Shown: in pieces, positions 1 to 8,431 of the stretch
How the letters are laid out: every line of letters starts with the position of its first letter
Numbering within the stretch: position 1 is the first letter of the stretch
From: an uncultured Burkholderiales bacterium
Lineage (GTDB): Bacteria; Pseudomonadota; Gammaproteobacteria; Burkholderiales; Burkholderiaceae_C
Direction: 5' to 3'
Length of the DNA: 32,187 nucleotides
Assembly (NCBI GenBank): GCA_903956845.1
Contig: CAJBOO010000084.1
Location: 1-32,187, forward strand
Made by a program: the position numbers and the translations under genes
The notes under the pieces: model-generated
Seen by the model: the letters and a program-made list of their open reading frames with translations, nothing else
What the model was told of the DNA's origin: nothing
The model's database searches: none

Positions 1-912
1 GGCGAACTGCTCGAGCTCAAAGGGCGCGAAGGTGACAGCGTGAAGGCCGGTCAAGTGCTCGCCCGCATCGACCCCACCGAATACCAACGCCGACTCCGTC
101 AAGCCGAACAACAAGCCGATGCCGCCAAAACCCAGATCGACATCGCCAAACGTCAATATGACAACAACAAAGCCTTGGTTGACCAAGGCTTCATCTCCAA
201 AACCGCGCTCGACACCTCGTTTGCCACCTTGGCTGGCGCGCAAGCCACGTACAACGCCGCCTTGGCAGGTGCGGATGTGGCGCGCAAGTCCCTGGACGAA
301 GCTGTTTTGTACGCCCCTATTTCTGGACAAATCTCAGCGCGATTGGCTCAGCCTGGTGAACGGGTGGGTATCGACACCCGCTTGCTTGAATTGGTGGACC
401 TGAGCAGCTTGGAGCTCGAAGCCACCCTCAGCCCCGCAGACTCGGTGGATGTGCGGGTTGGCCAAGAAGCCAGGCTGAATTTGGAAGGGCGCGAACAACA
501 AATCGCAGCACGGGTGCAACGCATCAACCCCAGCGTGCAATCCAACAGCCGAAGCGTGCTGGTGTACTTGCAACTGCAGTCCACCAGCGGTTTGCGTCAA
601 GGCATGTACGGTCAAGGCGAATTGCAATTGAGCCAAACCCAGGCCATTGCCCTCCCCTTGGAAACCGTGCGCACTGACAAGCCCCAGCCGTATGTGCAAG
701 TGCTCGACAAAGACCGGGTCATGCACCAAACCGTCACGCTGGGTACCCGCGGTCGACTCTCCAGCGGTGCGCAAGGGGGCACCTGGGTGGTGGTCCAAGG
801 TTTGCCTGCCAACACGCAAGTTTTGCCAGCCCGCGTGGGTGCGTTGCGCGAAGGCCTGAACGTGCGCATCGCCAGCCCCGCACCGACTGCTGACAACACC
901 AAGAAACCCTAA
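1..912 (+). CDS. RND efflux periplasmic adaptor (HlyD/MexA family), 5'-truncated
   Basis: C-terminal 303 codons of a membrane fusion protein that would bridge an inner-membrane RND pump and an outer-membrane channel in the periplasm. The reading frame is open from base 1, so the start and any signal peptide lie outside the window; the methionine-like GTG at 40 is internal. Visible parts in order are the first lipoyl half (QVLARIDPTEY), a helical hairpin rich in Ala, Gln and Lys, the second lipoyl half (APISGQISARLAQPGERV), a beta-barrel region and a membrane-proximal domain ending in a Pro/Lys-rich tail. The permease starts 3 nt after the stop, so the two are surely cotranscribed. The substrate cannot be read from the sequence. 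Confidence 0.93.
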   Translation, partial: GELLELKGREGDSVKAGQVLARIDPTEYQRRLRQAEQQADAAKTQIDIAKRQYDNNKALVDQGFISKTALDTSFATLAGAQATYNAALAGADVARKSLDEAVLYAPISGQISARLAQPGERVGIDTRLLELVDLSSLELEATLSPADSVDVRVGQEARLNLEGREQQIAARVQRINPSVQSNSRSVLVYLQLQSTSGLRQGMYGQGELQLSQTQAIALPLETVRTDKPQPYVQVLDKDRVMHQTVTLGTRGRLSSGAQGGTWVVVQGLPANTQVLPARVGALREGLNVRIASPAPTADNTKKP

Positions 913-915
913 GCC

Positions 916-3900
916 ATGTGGTTCACCCAAGTCAGTTTGAAAAACCCGGTGTTTGCCACCATGGTGATGCTCGCCCTGGTGGTGCTCGGCGCCTTTTCGT
1001 TCCAGCGACTCAAGATCGACCAGTTCCCCAACATCGACTTGCCTGTGGTGGTGATCACCACCGAGTACCCCGGCGCCTCGCCCGAGATCATCGAGAGCGA
1101 AGTCAGTAAAAAAATCGAAGAAGCGGTGAATTCCACCGCGGGCATCAGCGCCCTGACCTCCCGCAGCTACGAGGGCATGTCGGTGGTCATCGTTGAGTTT
1201 CAGCTGAGCGTCAACAGCCGCAAAGCCGCAGACGATTTGCGCGAAAAGGTGTCCATGGTGCACCCCTTGTTGCGCCCCGAGGTTCGAGAATCGCGCATCC
1301 TGCGCTTTGACCCATCAAGCCGCCCCATCTGGAATGTGGCGGTGGTCCCCGACCCCACCACCTTGGTGGCAGGCGCCCAAGCCCCCAGCCATGTTGAGCT
1401 GACCAATTGGGCCGACCAAGTGCTGAAAAAACGCTTGGAAAACGTGCGTGGAGTCGGCTCGGTCAGCTTGGTGGGCGGCACCAAACGCGAAATCAACCTC
1501 TACCTGAACCCGCAAGCCATGGAGTCCTTGGGCATCACCGCTGACCAGGTGGTGGCCGCGGTGGGCAATGAAAACCAAGAATTGCCAGTGGGCTCGGTCC
1601 GGTCTTTGCAACAAGACCGGGTGGTGCAGGTGCAAGGCCGCATTGAACGCCCTGAGGACTTTGGCAACATCATCGTCGCCCGCAAAGCGGGCAGCATCGT
1701 GCGCTTGTCGCAAGTCGCTCGCGTCAACGATGGCGCACAAGAGCTGGAAAACCTGGCGCTTTACAACGGCGGTCGCACCCTGCTGCTGAGTGTGCAAAAG
1801 TCGCAAGACGAAAACACCATTGAAGTGGTTGATGGTTTGGTGGGCACGGTGGATGCATTGCGCCAGCAACTGCCCCCAGGCATTCGCCTGGAAGTCATTT
1901 ACGACGGCTCGCGTCAAATCCGGGTGGCCGTCAACAACGTGCGCAAAACCCTGATCGAAGGGGCTTTGCTCACCGTGCTGATCGTGTTTTTGTTCCTCAA
2001 TTCATGGCGCTCGACCATCATCACCGGCTTGACGCTGCCCATTGCCGTGATCGGTACCTTTTGGGTCATGGCCCTCATGGGCTTCACCATCAACATGATG
2101 ACCTTGATGGCCTTGTCGCTGTGCATTGGCTTGCTGATCGATGACGCGATCGTGGTGCGAGAGAACATCGTGCGGCATGTGCAAATGGGGCAAAACGCCT
2201 TCGACGCCGCCATGCAAGGCACCCGTGAAATTGGCCTGGCGGTGCTGGCCACCACCTTCTCGATCGTGGCGGTGTTTTTACCCATTGGCTTCATGGACGG
2301 CGTGATTGGCAAGTTTTTTCACGAATTTGGCCTGACCATCGTGGCCGCGGTGATGATCTCCATGTTCGTGAGTTTCACCCTCGACCCGATGCTCTCTAGC
2401 GTTTGGCATGACCCCAGCATCCACATCGATGGTCAACCCAAACCCGCGAACAGTTGGTATGACCGCACCTTGGGTCGGGTGACGCAGTGGTTCGAAGAAG
2501 GCACGGAACGCTTGAGCCATGTCTACCAAGGCCTGCTGGCCAAGGCGCTTCGCCACCGCTTGGTCACGGTGTTGCTGGCCTTGGGCGTCTTCATTGGCAG
2601 CCTCATGATGGTGCCATTGCTGGGAACCGAGTTTGTGCCCAAAGCGGATTATTCAGAAGCCTCGGTGACGTTCTACGTGCCTGTGGGTTCATCCGTTGAG
2701 GTCACAGAGGCCAAAGCCAAAGAAGTCGAGGCCATGTTGCGCAGCTTCCCAGAAGTTCGCTACACCTTGTCGACCATCAACACCGGCAACGCCAACGGCA
2801 AAATTTACGCCAATGTGTACTTCCGCATGTTGGATCGCCATTTGCGCCAGCTCAATATCAACGATTTCACCCCCAAAATCCGCGAACGCTTGCTCAATAT
2901 GCCAGGGCTGACTGTCACCCATGTGGGCCTGCTCGACTCTGTGGGCGGCGCCAAGCAAATAGAGTTCTACATCCTGGGCCCTGACCAAGCCGAACTCGAA
3001 CGCTTGGCCGCGGTGGTGATGGCCAAAATCAAACAAGTCCCCGGCTTTGTCGATATCGAGTCGAGTGTCAAGCCCAACAAACCAACCATTGACATCACGG
3101 TGCGACGAGAAGCGGCTGCCGATTTCGGTTTGGGCGTGGCCAGCATCGCCAACCAGTTGCGCACCTTGGTCGCGGGTCAAAGCGTGGGCGTCTGGCGTGC
3201 CAGCAATGACCAAACGTACGAGGTCAAGGTACGCCTGGATCCGCAGTTGCGCAGTGCAACCCAAGACTTGGAGCGCCTGCCGTTCAACGTGGGCCAGGGG
3301 GCTGACGGCAGCACCCGCATCGTGCGGCTCAACCAAGTCGCGCAGATCCGCGAAGGCTTTGGCCCCAACCAAGTCAACCGTCGCGAACTCTCACGCGAAG
3401 TGGCTTTCAGCGGCAACACCTATGGCCGCCCCGGCGGTGATGTGTCCAAGGACATCCAAGCCATCATGGCCGAGATCCCCATGCCCGACGGTTACCGCTA
3501 CCAGTTTGGCGGTTCGACCAAAAACATGAAAGAGTCGTTCCAATACGCCTTGATCGCGGTGAGCATGGCCATCATCTTCATTTACATGATCTTGGCCAGC
3601 CAGTTCAAAAGCTTCTTGCAGCCCTTGGCCTTGATGACCTCCTTGCCCCTGACCCTGATCGGGGTGGTGTTGGCGCTGATGGTGTTCCGCTCCACCTTGT
3701 CCATGTTTTCGGTGATTGGCGTGATCATGCTGATGGGGTTGGTCACGAAAAACGCGATCTTGCTGCTCGACTTCGCGATCCGCGCCCGCGAGGGCTTGCT
3801 GCGTGCCGATGGCAGCAGAGAAGCGCCCTTGGCCCGCACCGATGCCCTGCTGATGGCAGCCAAAGTGCGCTTGCGCCCGATTTTGATGACCACCTTGGCG

Positions 3901-4101
3901 ATGGTGTTTGGCATGGTGCCCTTGGCCTTTTCTGTGAGCGAAGGCTCTGAGCAACGCGCCCCCATGGGCCAGGCCGTGATTGGCGGGGTCATCACCTCTT
4001 CCTTGCTGACCCTGGTGGTCGTGCCCGTGGTCTACTGCTACTTGGACGATCTGAGCCAATGGCTCAAACGCCGCTGGCAGGGCAAAGCGCATGTGGCTTG
4101 A
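916..4101 (+). CDS. RND efflux permease, HAE1-type drug/proton antiporter
   Basis: Inner-membrane proton-driven exporter of 1061 aa, the normal length for the AcrB/MdtB/MexF group. The N-terminus begins with the typical short cytoplasmic helix (WFTQVSLKNPVFATMVM) and the first membrane segment. The proton-relay pair is present as D409-D410 in LIDDAIVV of TM4, and the matching lysine is K945 in GLVTKNAILLLDF of TM10. Two large periplasmic loops follow TM1 and TM7, as expected from an internal duplication. There is no clear Shine-Dalgarno sequence; translation probably continues from the adaptor, 3 nt upstream. Family placement is firm. The substrates are unknown: the sequence suggests organic drugs rather than metals because the metal-pump (CusA-type) features are not obvious. 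Confidence 0.95.
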   Translation: MWFTQVSLKNPVFATMVMLALVVLGAFSFQRLKIDQFPNIDLPVVVITTEYPGASPEIIESEVSKKIEEAVNSTAGISALTSRSYEGMSVVIVEFQLSVNSRKAADDLREKVSMVHPLLRPEVRESRILRFDPSSRPIWNVAVVPDPTTLVAGAQAPSHVELTNWADQVLKKRLENVRGVGSVSLVGGTKREINLYLNPQAMESLGITADQVVAAVGNENQELPVGSVRSLQQDRVVQVQGRIERPEDFGNIIVARKAGSIVRLSQVARVNDGAQELENLALYNGGRTLLLSVQKSQDENTIEVVDGLVGTVDALRQQLPPGIRLEVIYDGSRQIRVAVNNVRKTLIEGALLTVLIVFLFLNSWRSTIITGLTLPIAVIGTFWVMALMGFTINMMTLMALSLCIGLLIDDAIVVRENIVRHVQMGQNAFDAAMQGTREIGLAVLATTFSIVAVFLPIGFMDGVIGKFFHEFGLTIVAAVMISMFVSFTLDPMLSSVWHDPSIHIDGQPKPANSWYDRTLGRVTQWFEEGTERLSHVYQGLLAKALRHRLVTVLLALGVFIGSLMMVPLLGTEFVPKADYSEASVTFYVPVGSSVEVTEAKAKEVEAMLRSFPEVRYTLSTINTGNANGKIYANVYFRMLDRHLRQLNINDFTPKIRERLLNMPGLTVTHVGLLDSVGGAKQIEFYILGPDQAELERLAAVVMAKIKQVPGFVDIESSVKPNKPTIDITVRREAAADFGLGVASIANQLRTLVAGQSVGVWRASNDQTYEVKVRLDPQLRSATQDLERLPFNVGQGADGSTRIVRLNQVAQIREGFGPNQVNRRELSREVAFSGNTYGRPGGDVSKDIQAIMAEIPMPDGYRYQFGGSTKNMKESFQYALIAVSMAIIFIYMILASQFKSFLQPLALMTSLPLTLIGVVLALMVFRSTLSMFSVIGVIMLMGLVTKNAILLLDFAIRAREGLLRADGSREAPLARTDALLMAAKVRLRPILMTTLAMVFGMVPLAFSVSEGSEQRAPMGQAVIGGVITSSLLTLVVVPVVYCYLDDLSQWLKRRWQGKAHVA

Positions 4102-4113
4102 CCCCTGGCTGGC

Positions 4114-4119
4114 TAAAAT
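4114..4119 (+). promoter_or_regulatory. Candidate -10 box (TAAAAT) for the methyltransferase-tolC pair
   Basis: TAAAAT lies 26 nt upstream of the methyltransferase start in the 44-nt gap after the permease gene, and matches the -10 boxes common in Burkholderiales. A TTGACC sits at 4098-4103, but the spacing of 10 nt is too short for a normal -35, so this is weak evidence. It suggests the next two genes may be transcribed separately from the pump. Confidence 0.3.
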
Positions 4120-4145
4120 CATTCGATTGACCTGAACCCACACCC

Positions 4146-4799
4146 ATGAACACCGAACTTGCTCGTTTCAACATGGTCGAACAGCAAATCCGCACCTGGT
4201 CGGTGCTGGACCTGCATGTGCTGGGCCTGCTGGCCCGCCTCGATCGCCATTTGTTTGTCCCGCCTGCCTTTGCTTCGCTGGCTTACAGCGACACAGAAAT
4301 CCCTTTGGCCCATGGCGAGCACATGCTCGCGCCCCGTGTGGACGCCCGTTTGCTGCAAGACCTGCAACTCCAAGCCCATGAAAGCGTGTTGGAGATTGGC
4401 ACCGGCAGCGGCTATCTGACCGCTTTGCTGGCGCAATCTTGCGCCCAGGTGCTCAGCCTGGAGTGCCACCCCGACTTGGTCCACACCGCCCAACAACACC
4501 TCGCCCAAGCAGGCGTGCGCAATGTGCAGGTACGTCACAGCATCGGCGTGCCCAAGGCCCTGCCCGAAGGCCCGTTCGATGCCGTGATCTTGGGTGGTTC
4601 GGTGGCCTCGGTGCCGCCTGCCATGCTCGACTTGCTCAAACCCGGTGGCCGCTTGCTCGCGGTGGTGGGCGACGAGCCCATGATGCAAGCCACCCGCATC
4701 ACCCGCCAGCCCAATGGCCAAGGCCACAGCCACATCCTCTGGGATGTGGTCACCCCGCGCCTGCATGGTTTCGCTGACACCCCCGCTTTTCACTTTTAA
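4146..4799 (+). CDS. pcm: Protein-L-isoaspartate O-methyltransferase-like SAM methyltransferase
   Basis: A 217-aa cytoplasmic protein with the Rossmann SAM-binding motif LEIGTGSGYLTALLA and a downstream FDAVILGGS strand, the overall Pcm arrangement. Pcm enzymes methylate isoaspartyl residues to start their repair. The N-terminal segment that in classical Pcm reads PIGxGQTISQP is here PLAHGEHMLAP, so the region that carries substrate-binding and catalytic residues is strongly altered. It sits between the permease and tolC, 44 nt after the former and 17 nt before the latter, an order I recall from other Burkholderiales. Classification as a Pcm-like methyltransferase is secure; isoaspartate repair activity is doubtful. 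Confidence 0.8.
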   Translation: MNTELARFNMVEQQIRTWSVLDLHVLGLLARLDRHLFVPPAFASLAYSDTEIPLAHGEHMLAPRVDARLLQDLQLQAHESVLEIGTGSGYLTALLAQSCAQVLSLECHPDLVHTAQQHLAQAGVRNVQVRHSIGVPKALPEGPFDAVILGGSVASVPPAMLDLLKPGGRLLAVVGDEPMMQATRITRQPNGQGHSHILWDVVTPRLHGFADTPAFHF

Positions 4800-4822
4800 C
4801 CCGTCGTACACAAAGGATGACC

Positions 4823-6169
4823 ATGAAATTGTTTCGCACCCTGCCCTTGATTGCGGCCATGAGTTTGGCCTTCTCAGGCGCAGCCCGAGCTCAAAGCCTG
4901 GTCGAGTTGTTTGATGTTGCCCGCGATTTCGACGCCAGCTTCAAATCGGTTCAGCTGCAAGCCCAAGCCACCAAACTCAAAGTCGAGCAAGCCCAGGCCA
5001 AGTTGGGCCCCAGCGTCAACCTGAACCTGAAAGCCGATGTCAACAGCCTGAATTCCAACTACATCAACACGGTCCCCACTGGCTTTGCAGACAACACCCG
5101 TGGCTACAGCGTGCAATCCGGTACCGTGGCGGCCACCCAGCCCTTGTACCGCCCAGCGGACAACGCCGAGGTGTCACAGGCGAATTTGCAATTGAAACTC
5201 GCCGATGAGCAACTGCGCGCTGCCGAGCAAGACCTGATGGTGCGCCTGAGCCAGGTGTATTTCGATGTGCTGGCCAGCCAAGACACCCTGACCTTTGTGC
5301 AGGCCCAAATGAAAGCCGTGGCCGAGCAACTCGCCTCTGCCAAGCGCAATTTCGAGGTGGGCACCACCACCATCACCGATACGCGTGAAGCACAAGCCAC
5401 CTACGACCTGGTGGTGGCCCAAGAAATCGCGGCCAGCAACGACTTGCGTGTAAAAAAAATGGCCCTCGAGCAGCTCGTGGGCAAATCGGGCTTGAGCCCC
5501 AAAGCCGTGGCCTTGAGCGCCATGCCTGAAGCACCGCAGCCCGCCAATGTGGAGGAATGGGTGCTGATCAGCGAACAACAAAACGCCTCGGTCAAACAAG
5601 CCCGCATCGGCGTGGACGTGGCCCAACTGGAAACCAAAAAAGCCGATGCGGGTCTTCGCCCCACGCTGGACGCACAACTGAGCTACACCTACCAAAACAA
5701 CGTCAATGGCGGTGCCGCGGGCTTGGCCGATTCCCGCATGGGCGTCGCCACGGGTGCCGTGGTGTTGAACTGGCCTTTGTACACCGGTAACGCCTTGAAC
5801 AACCGCGTGCGCGAAACCCTGTCATTGGCCAACAAAGCGCAATCCGATCTGGACAACGCCGCACGCAACATCGCCCAAGCCACCCGCGCCGCTTACTTTG
5901 GCGTGGTCTCTGGTGTGGGACAAGTCAAGGCCTTGAAAGCCGCTGAAGAATCCAGCCAAGTGGCCCTGGAAGCCAACCAACTCGGTTACTCGGTGGGTGT
6001 GCGCATCAACATCAATGTGTTGGATGCGCAAAGCAAGCTCTATGACACCAAGGCCAAATTGGCCAAAGCACGTTATGACGTGCTGGTCGGTCACCTCAAG
6101 TTGCGTCAACTCAGTGGCAGCTTGCAGTTGCAAGACCTGCAAGACATCAATAAATTATTGGCCCCTTAA
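4823..6169 (+). CDS. tolC: TolC-family outer membrane efflux channel
   Basis: Outer membrane/periplasmic tunnel protein of about 448 aa, serving RND pumps and possibly type I secretion. A signal peptide is visible (MKLFRTLPLIAAMSLAFSG, cleavage after ARA). Two repeated OEP halves follow, each with long Ala/Gln/Lys-rich alpha-helical stretches, including the typical FEVGTTTITDTREAQATYDL segment of the first half and LGYSVGVRININVLDAQSKL of the second. Start choice: an AAAGG sequence ends directly before ATG 4817 and is properly spaced from ATG 4823, so 4823 is preferred over 4817. The gene converges with waaA; their stop codons share four bases (TTAA). Confidence 0.93.
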   Translation: MKLFRTLPLIAAMSLAFSGAARAQSLVELFDVARDFDASFKSVQLQAQATKLKVEQAQAKLGPSVNLNLKADVNSLNSNYINTVPTGFADNTRGYSVQSGTVAATQPLYRPADNAEVSQANLQLKLADEQLRAAEQDLMVRLSQVYFDVLASQDTLTFVQAQMKAVAEQLASAKRNFEVGTTTITDTREAQATYDLVVAQEIAASNDLRVKKMALEQLVGKSGLSPKAVALSAMPEAPQPANVEEWVLISEQQNASVKQARIGVDVAQLETKKADAGLRPTLDAQLSYTYQNNVNGGAAGLADSRMGVATGAVVLNWPLYTGNALNNRVRETLSLANKAQSDLDNAARNIAQATRAAYFGVVSGVGQVKALKAAEESSQVALEANQLGYSVGVRININVLDAQSKLYDTKAKLAKARYDVLVGHLKLRQLSGSLQLQDLQDINKLLAP

Positions 6170-7437
6170 CCCAGCAAGTCGCGCATCAAGGCCACGCATT
6201 TAGCCACCGCGCCTTGGTGACGCTTCGAGAAGGCGCTGGCGGCGCCAGCCATGCGAGCTTGGCCTGAGCGGTCCAGCGCCAAATCGTGCGCTTGTTGCAT
6301 GCCCTGCGCCAAGGTGTCCACCCGCCAGGCTGCGCCTTCAGACAAGGCCGACCTCGCCGCTTGCGCAAAGTTGTAGGTGTGCGGCCCCATGACCACGGGA
6401 CACCCGCTGGCACAGGCTTCGATCAGGTTTTGTCCACCCAAGCGCTCGAAACTCCCGCCCAGTAAAGCCACACTGGCCGCACCCAAGTAAAAAGGCATCT
6501 CACCCAAAGAGTCGCCCAACACCACGGCTTGTGGGTTGCTGAGTTCTTGGCATGCAGGGGTTTCTGACCAATCACTGCGGCGCACCAAACCCAAGCCACG
6601 CGCTTGCACCATGGCGGCAACCTCCTCGAACCGTTGGGGATGGCGGGGCACGATCCACCATTGCACGGCTTGCATCCATTCGGGTTTAGCCAGCAGCAAG
6701 TCCAGCAACGCGGCTTCCTCGCCTTCTCGCGAAATCGCCAACACCACGATCGGCTTGCTTGTGTGCTCGCGCCAGGCGTGTCCGAGGGTCAACAGCTCTG
6801 GATCTGGCTTGGCATCGAATTTCAAATTGCCAGTCACGGCAGTGACCGGTGCGCCCAAAGAACGCAAGCGTTTGGCGTCTTCTTCGGATTGCGCCCATAC
6901 CGCGTGCAAACTGCCAAACGCGGGCCGTGAAATGAACTGCCACTGCAATGCTTTGCGCCAGGATTTGTCGCTCAAGCGGGCATTGGCCAACACCACGGGC
7001 ACGCCACGGGCTTTGGCTTGCCAGAGCAAATTCGGCCACACCTCGGTGTCAATCAAGAGGCCGATGCGCGGTTGGAAATGGTTGAGAAAACGCTGAACCG
7101 CTTGCGGCGTGTCCCAGGGTTGCCAGACCTGGACATCGCCTGCCTGCAGCATCGCCAAACCTTCGGTGCGCCCGGTGGCAGTGCCGTGGGTGAACACAAA
7201 ACGCATGCCTGGGTTGGCCTCGCGCAAAGCCTTGACCAAGGCCATGGCTGCGCGGGTCTCACCCAATGAGACCGCATGTATCCACACGGCACCCGCTTGG
7301 GCAGGCATTTCGTAAACACCAAAACGCTCGGCCACTGACTGGCCATACACCGGCTCGCTGCGCGAGCGCTTGAACAATTTGAAGAGCAGCAGTGGCACCA
7401 GCAACCACATCAAGACAGCGTATGCGAAGCGGATCAT
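6166..7437 (-). CDS. waaA: 3-deoxy-D-manno-octulosonic acid (Kdo) transferase
   Basis: Transfers Kdo from CMP-Kdo to lipid IVA, the first sugar step of the LPS inner core, at the cytoplasmic face of the inner membrane. The 423-aa length matches the family (about 425). It begins with a membrane anchor (IRFAYAVLMWLLVPLLLF), followed by the N-terminal GT30 domain with AVWIHAVSLGETRAA and the C-terminal domain with LGDSLGEMPFYLGAA and LLGGSFERLGGQNLIEA, both hallmark WaaA motifs. The start at 7437 is chosen because it lies 4 nt after the waaC stop and begins at the anchor; a longer frame to 7494 would overlap waaC. It is the last gene of the LPS operon. Confidence 0.96.
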   Translation of the reverse strand: MIRFAYAVLMWLLVPLLLFKLFKRSRSEPVYGQSVAERFGVYEMPAQAGAVWIHAVSLGETRAAMALVKALREANPGMRFVFTHGTATGRTEGLAMLQAGDVQVWQPWDTPQAVQRFLNHFQPRIGLLIDTEVWPNLLWQAKARGVPVVLANARLSDKSWRKALQWQFISRPAFGSLHAVWAQSEEDAKRLRSLGAPVTAVTGNLKFDAKPDPELLTLGHAWREHTSKPIVVLAISREGEEAALLDLLLAKPEWMQAVQWWIVPRHPQRFEEVAAMVQARGLGLVRRSDWSETPACQELSNPQAVVLGDSLGEMPFYLGAASVALLGGSFERLGGQNLIEACASGCPVVMGPHTYNFAQAARSALSEGAAWRVDTLAQGMQQAHDLALDRSGQARMAGAASAFSKRHQGAVAKCVALMRDLLG

Positions 7438-7441
7438 GGAT

Positions 7442-8431
7442 TCAGTTCCTGCCAGGCGCAGCATGCAAGACGCGCACATGCGCTGCCCAGACATCGTCTA
7501 CGGTTGGCGGTGATTCGCCACCCACGGCCTCTTGGTGGAGGTAACCGACGGGACCTGCACGTGCCACCCGCGGTTGACTGAAGATTTGCACGACCGGCAG
7601 GTGTTGGGCAATCGCCAAATGGCTCAAGCCTGAATCCACGCCCACAACCAAACTGGCCTGGGCCATCGCCAAGCGCAGGCTGGCCAAATCCATGCGCGGC
7701 CAAACCGTGCAGCCTTGACCCAAGGCTTCTTGCAATTGCTGAGCCCATTGGCTTTCGCGGTCACTGGACTGCGGCACAGCCACATGAAAACCCGCTTGGA
7801 TCAGGCCTTGACCGAGGGCCAGCCAACTGTCAAACGGCCACTCGTTGTCCAAACGCGTGGTCCCATGGGCGAACACCACCCAGGGCGGTTGGCTGGCTGT
7901 CACCGAGGGCCAAGGGTATGTTGGTGGCGTTAACAACCACTGCGCAACATCCTGCCCGCAGGCACGCGCGGCCAAACTGCGGTAGCGCGCCACCGCGTGG
8001 ATGGTTTGTTCCATGGGCACGCTGCGCTTGAGGAGCCAGCGCACCGGCCATTCATAGGCGCACCAATCGCTGCCATTGGCATAAGTGACGCTCACACCCC
8101 CTGGAGCCAAGCGGGCGCCACGTGCCACCCATGCCGATTTGATGAGGCCTTGAAAATCAATCACCAGGTCGTAGTCCACCTCGTGCAGCTGGTCCCAAAA
8201 AGCTTGCCAGCCTAGGCGGCTTTCGCGACCCAAGGGTTGCTTGCGCCAGCGCCTTTGTGCGATTGGCAAGACGCGTTGGATGCTGGGCACGCTGCGCAAG
8301 AGGTCGGCAAAGGCTTCCTCCACCACCCAGTCGATGTGCACGCCGGGCAAGTGTTGCTGCAAATCATGCAAGACGGGCAAGGTCTGGATGACATCGCCAA
8401 GCGAAGACAACTTGACGACCAACACCCTCAA
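7442..8431 (-). CDS. waaC: LPS heptosyltransferase I
   Basis: Adds the first L-glycero-D-manno-heptose onto Kdo2-lipid A in the cytoplasm (GT9 family). The 329-aa protein starts with RVLVVKLSSLGDVIQTLPVL, the classical heptosyltransferase N-terminus, contains DLVIDFQGLIKSA and ends with the nucleotide-sugar site region VVGVDSGLSHLAIA. The start codon is TTG at 8431, overlapping the stop of the upstream phosphohexomutase as TTGA; the family's usual N-terminus supports this start over an in-frame GTG two codons later. waaA follows after 4 nt, so translation of the three genes is likely coupled. Confidence 0.95.
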   Translation of the reverse strand: MRVLVVKLSSLGDVIQTLPVLHDLQQHLPGVHIDWVVEEAFADLLRSVPSIQRVLPIAQRRWRKQPLGRESRLGWQAFWDQLHEVDYDLVIDFQGLIKSAWVARGARLAPGGVSVTYANGSDWCAYEWPVRWLLKRSVPMEQTIHAVARYRSLAARACGQDVAQWLLTPPTYPWPSVTASQPPWVVFAHGTTRLDNEWPFDSWLALGQGLIQAGFHVAVPQSSDRESQWAQQLQEALGQGCTVWPRMDLASLRLAMAQASLVVGVDSGLSHLAIAQHLPVVQIFSQPRVARAGPVGYLHQEAVGGESPPTVDDVWAAHVRVLHAAPGRN

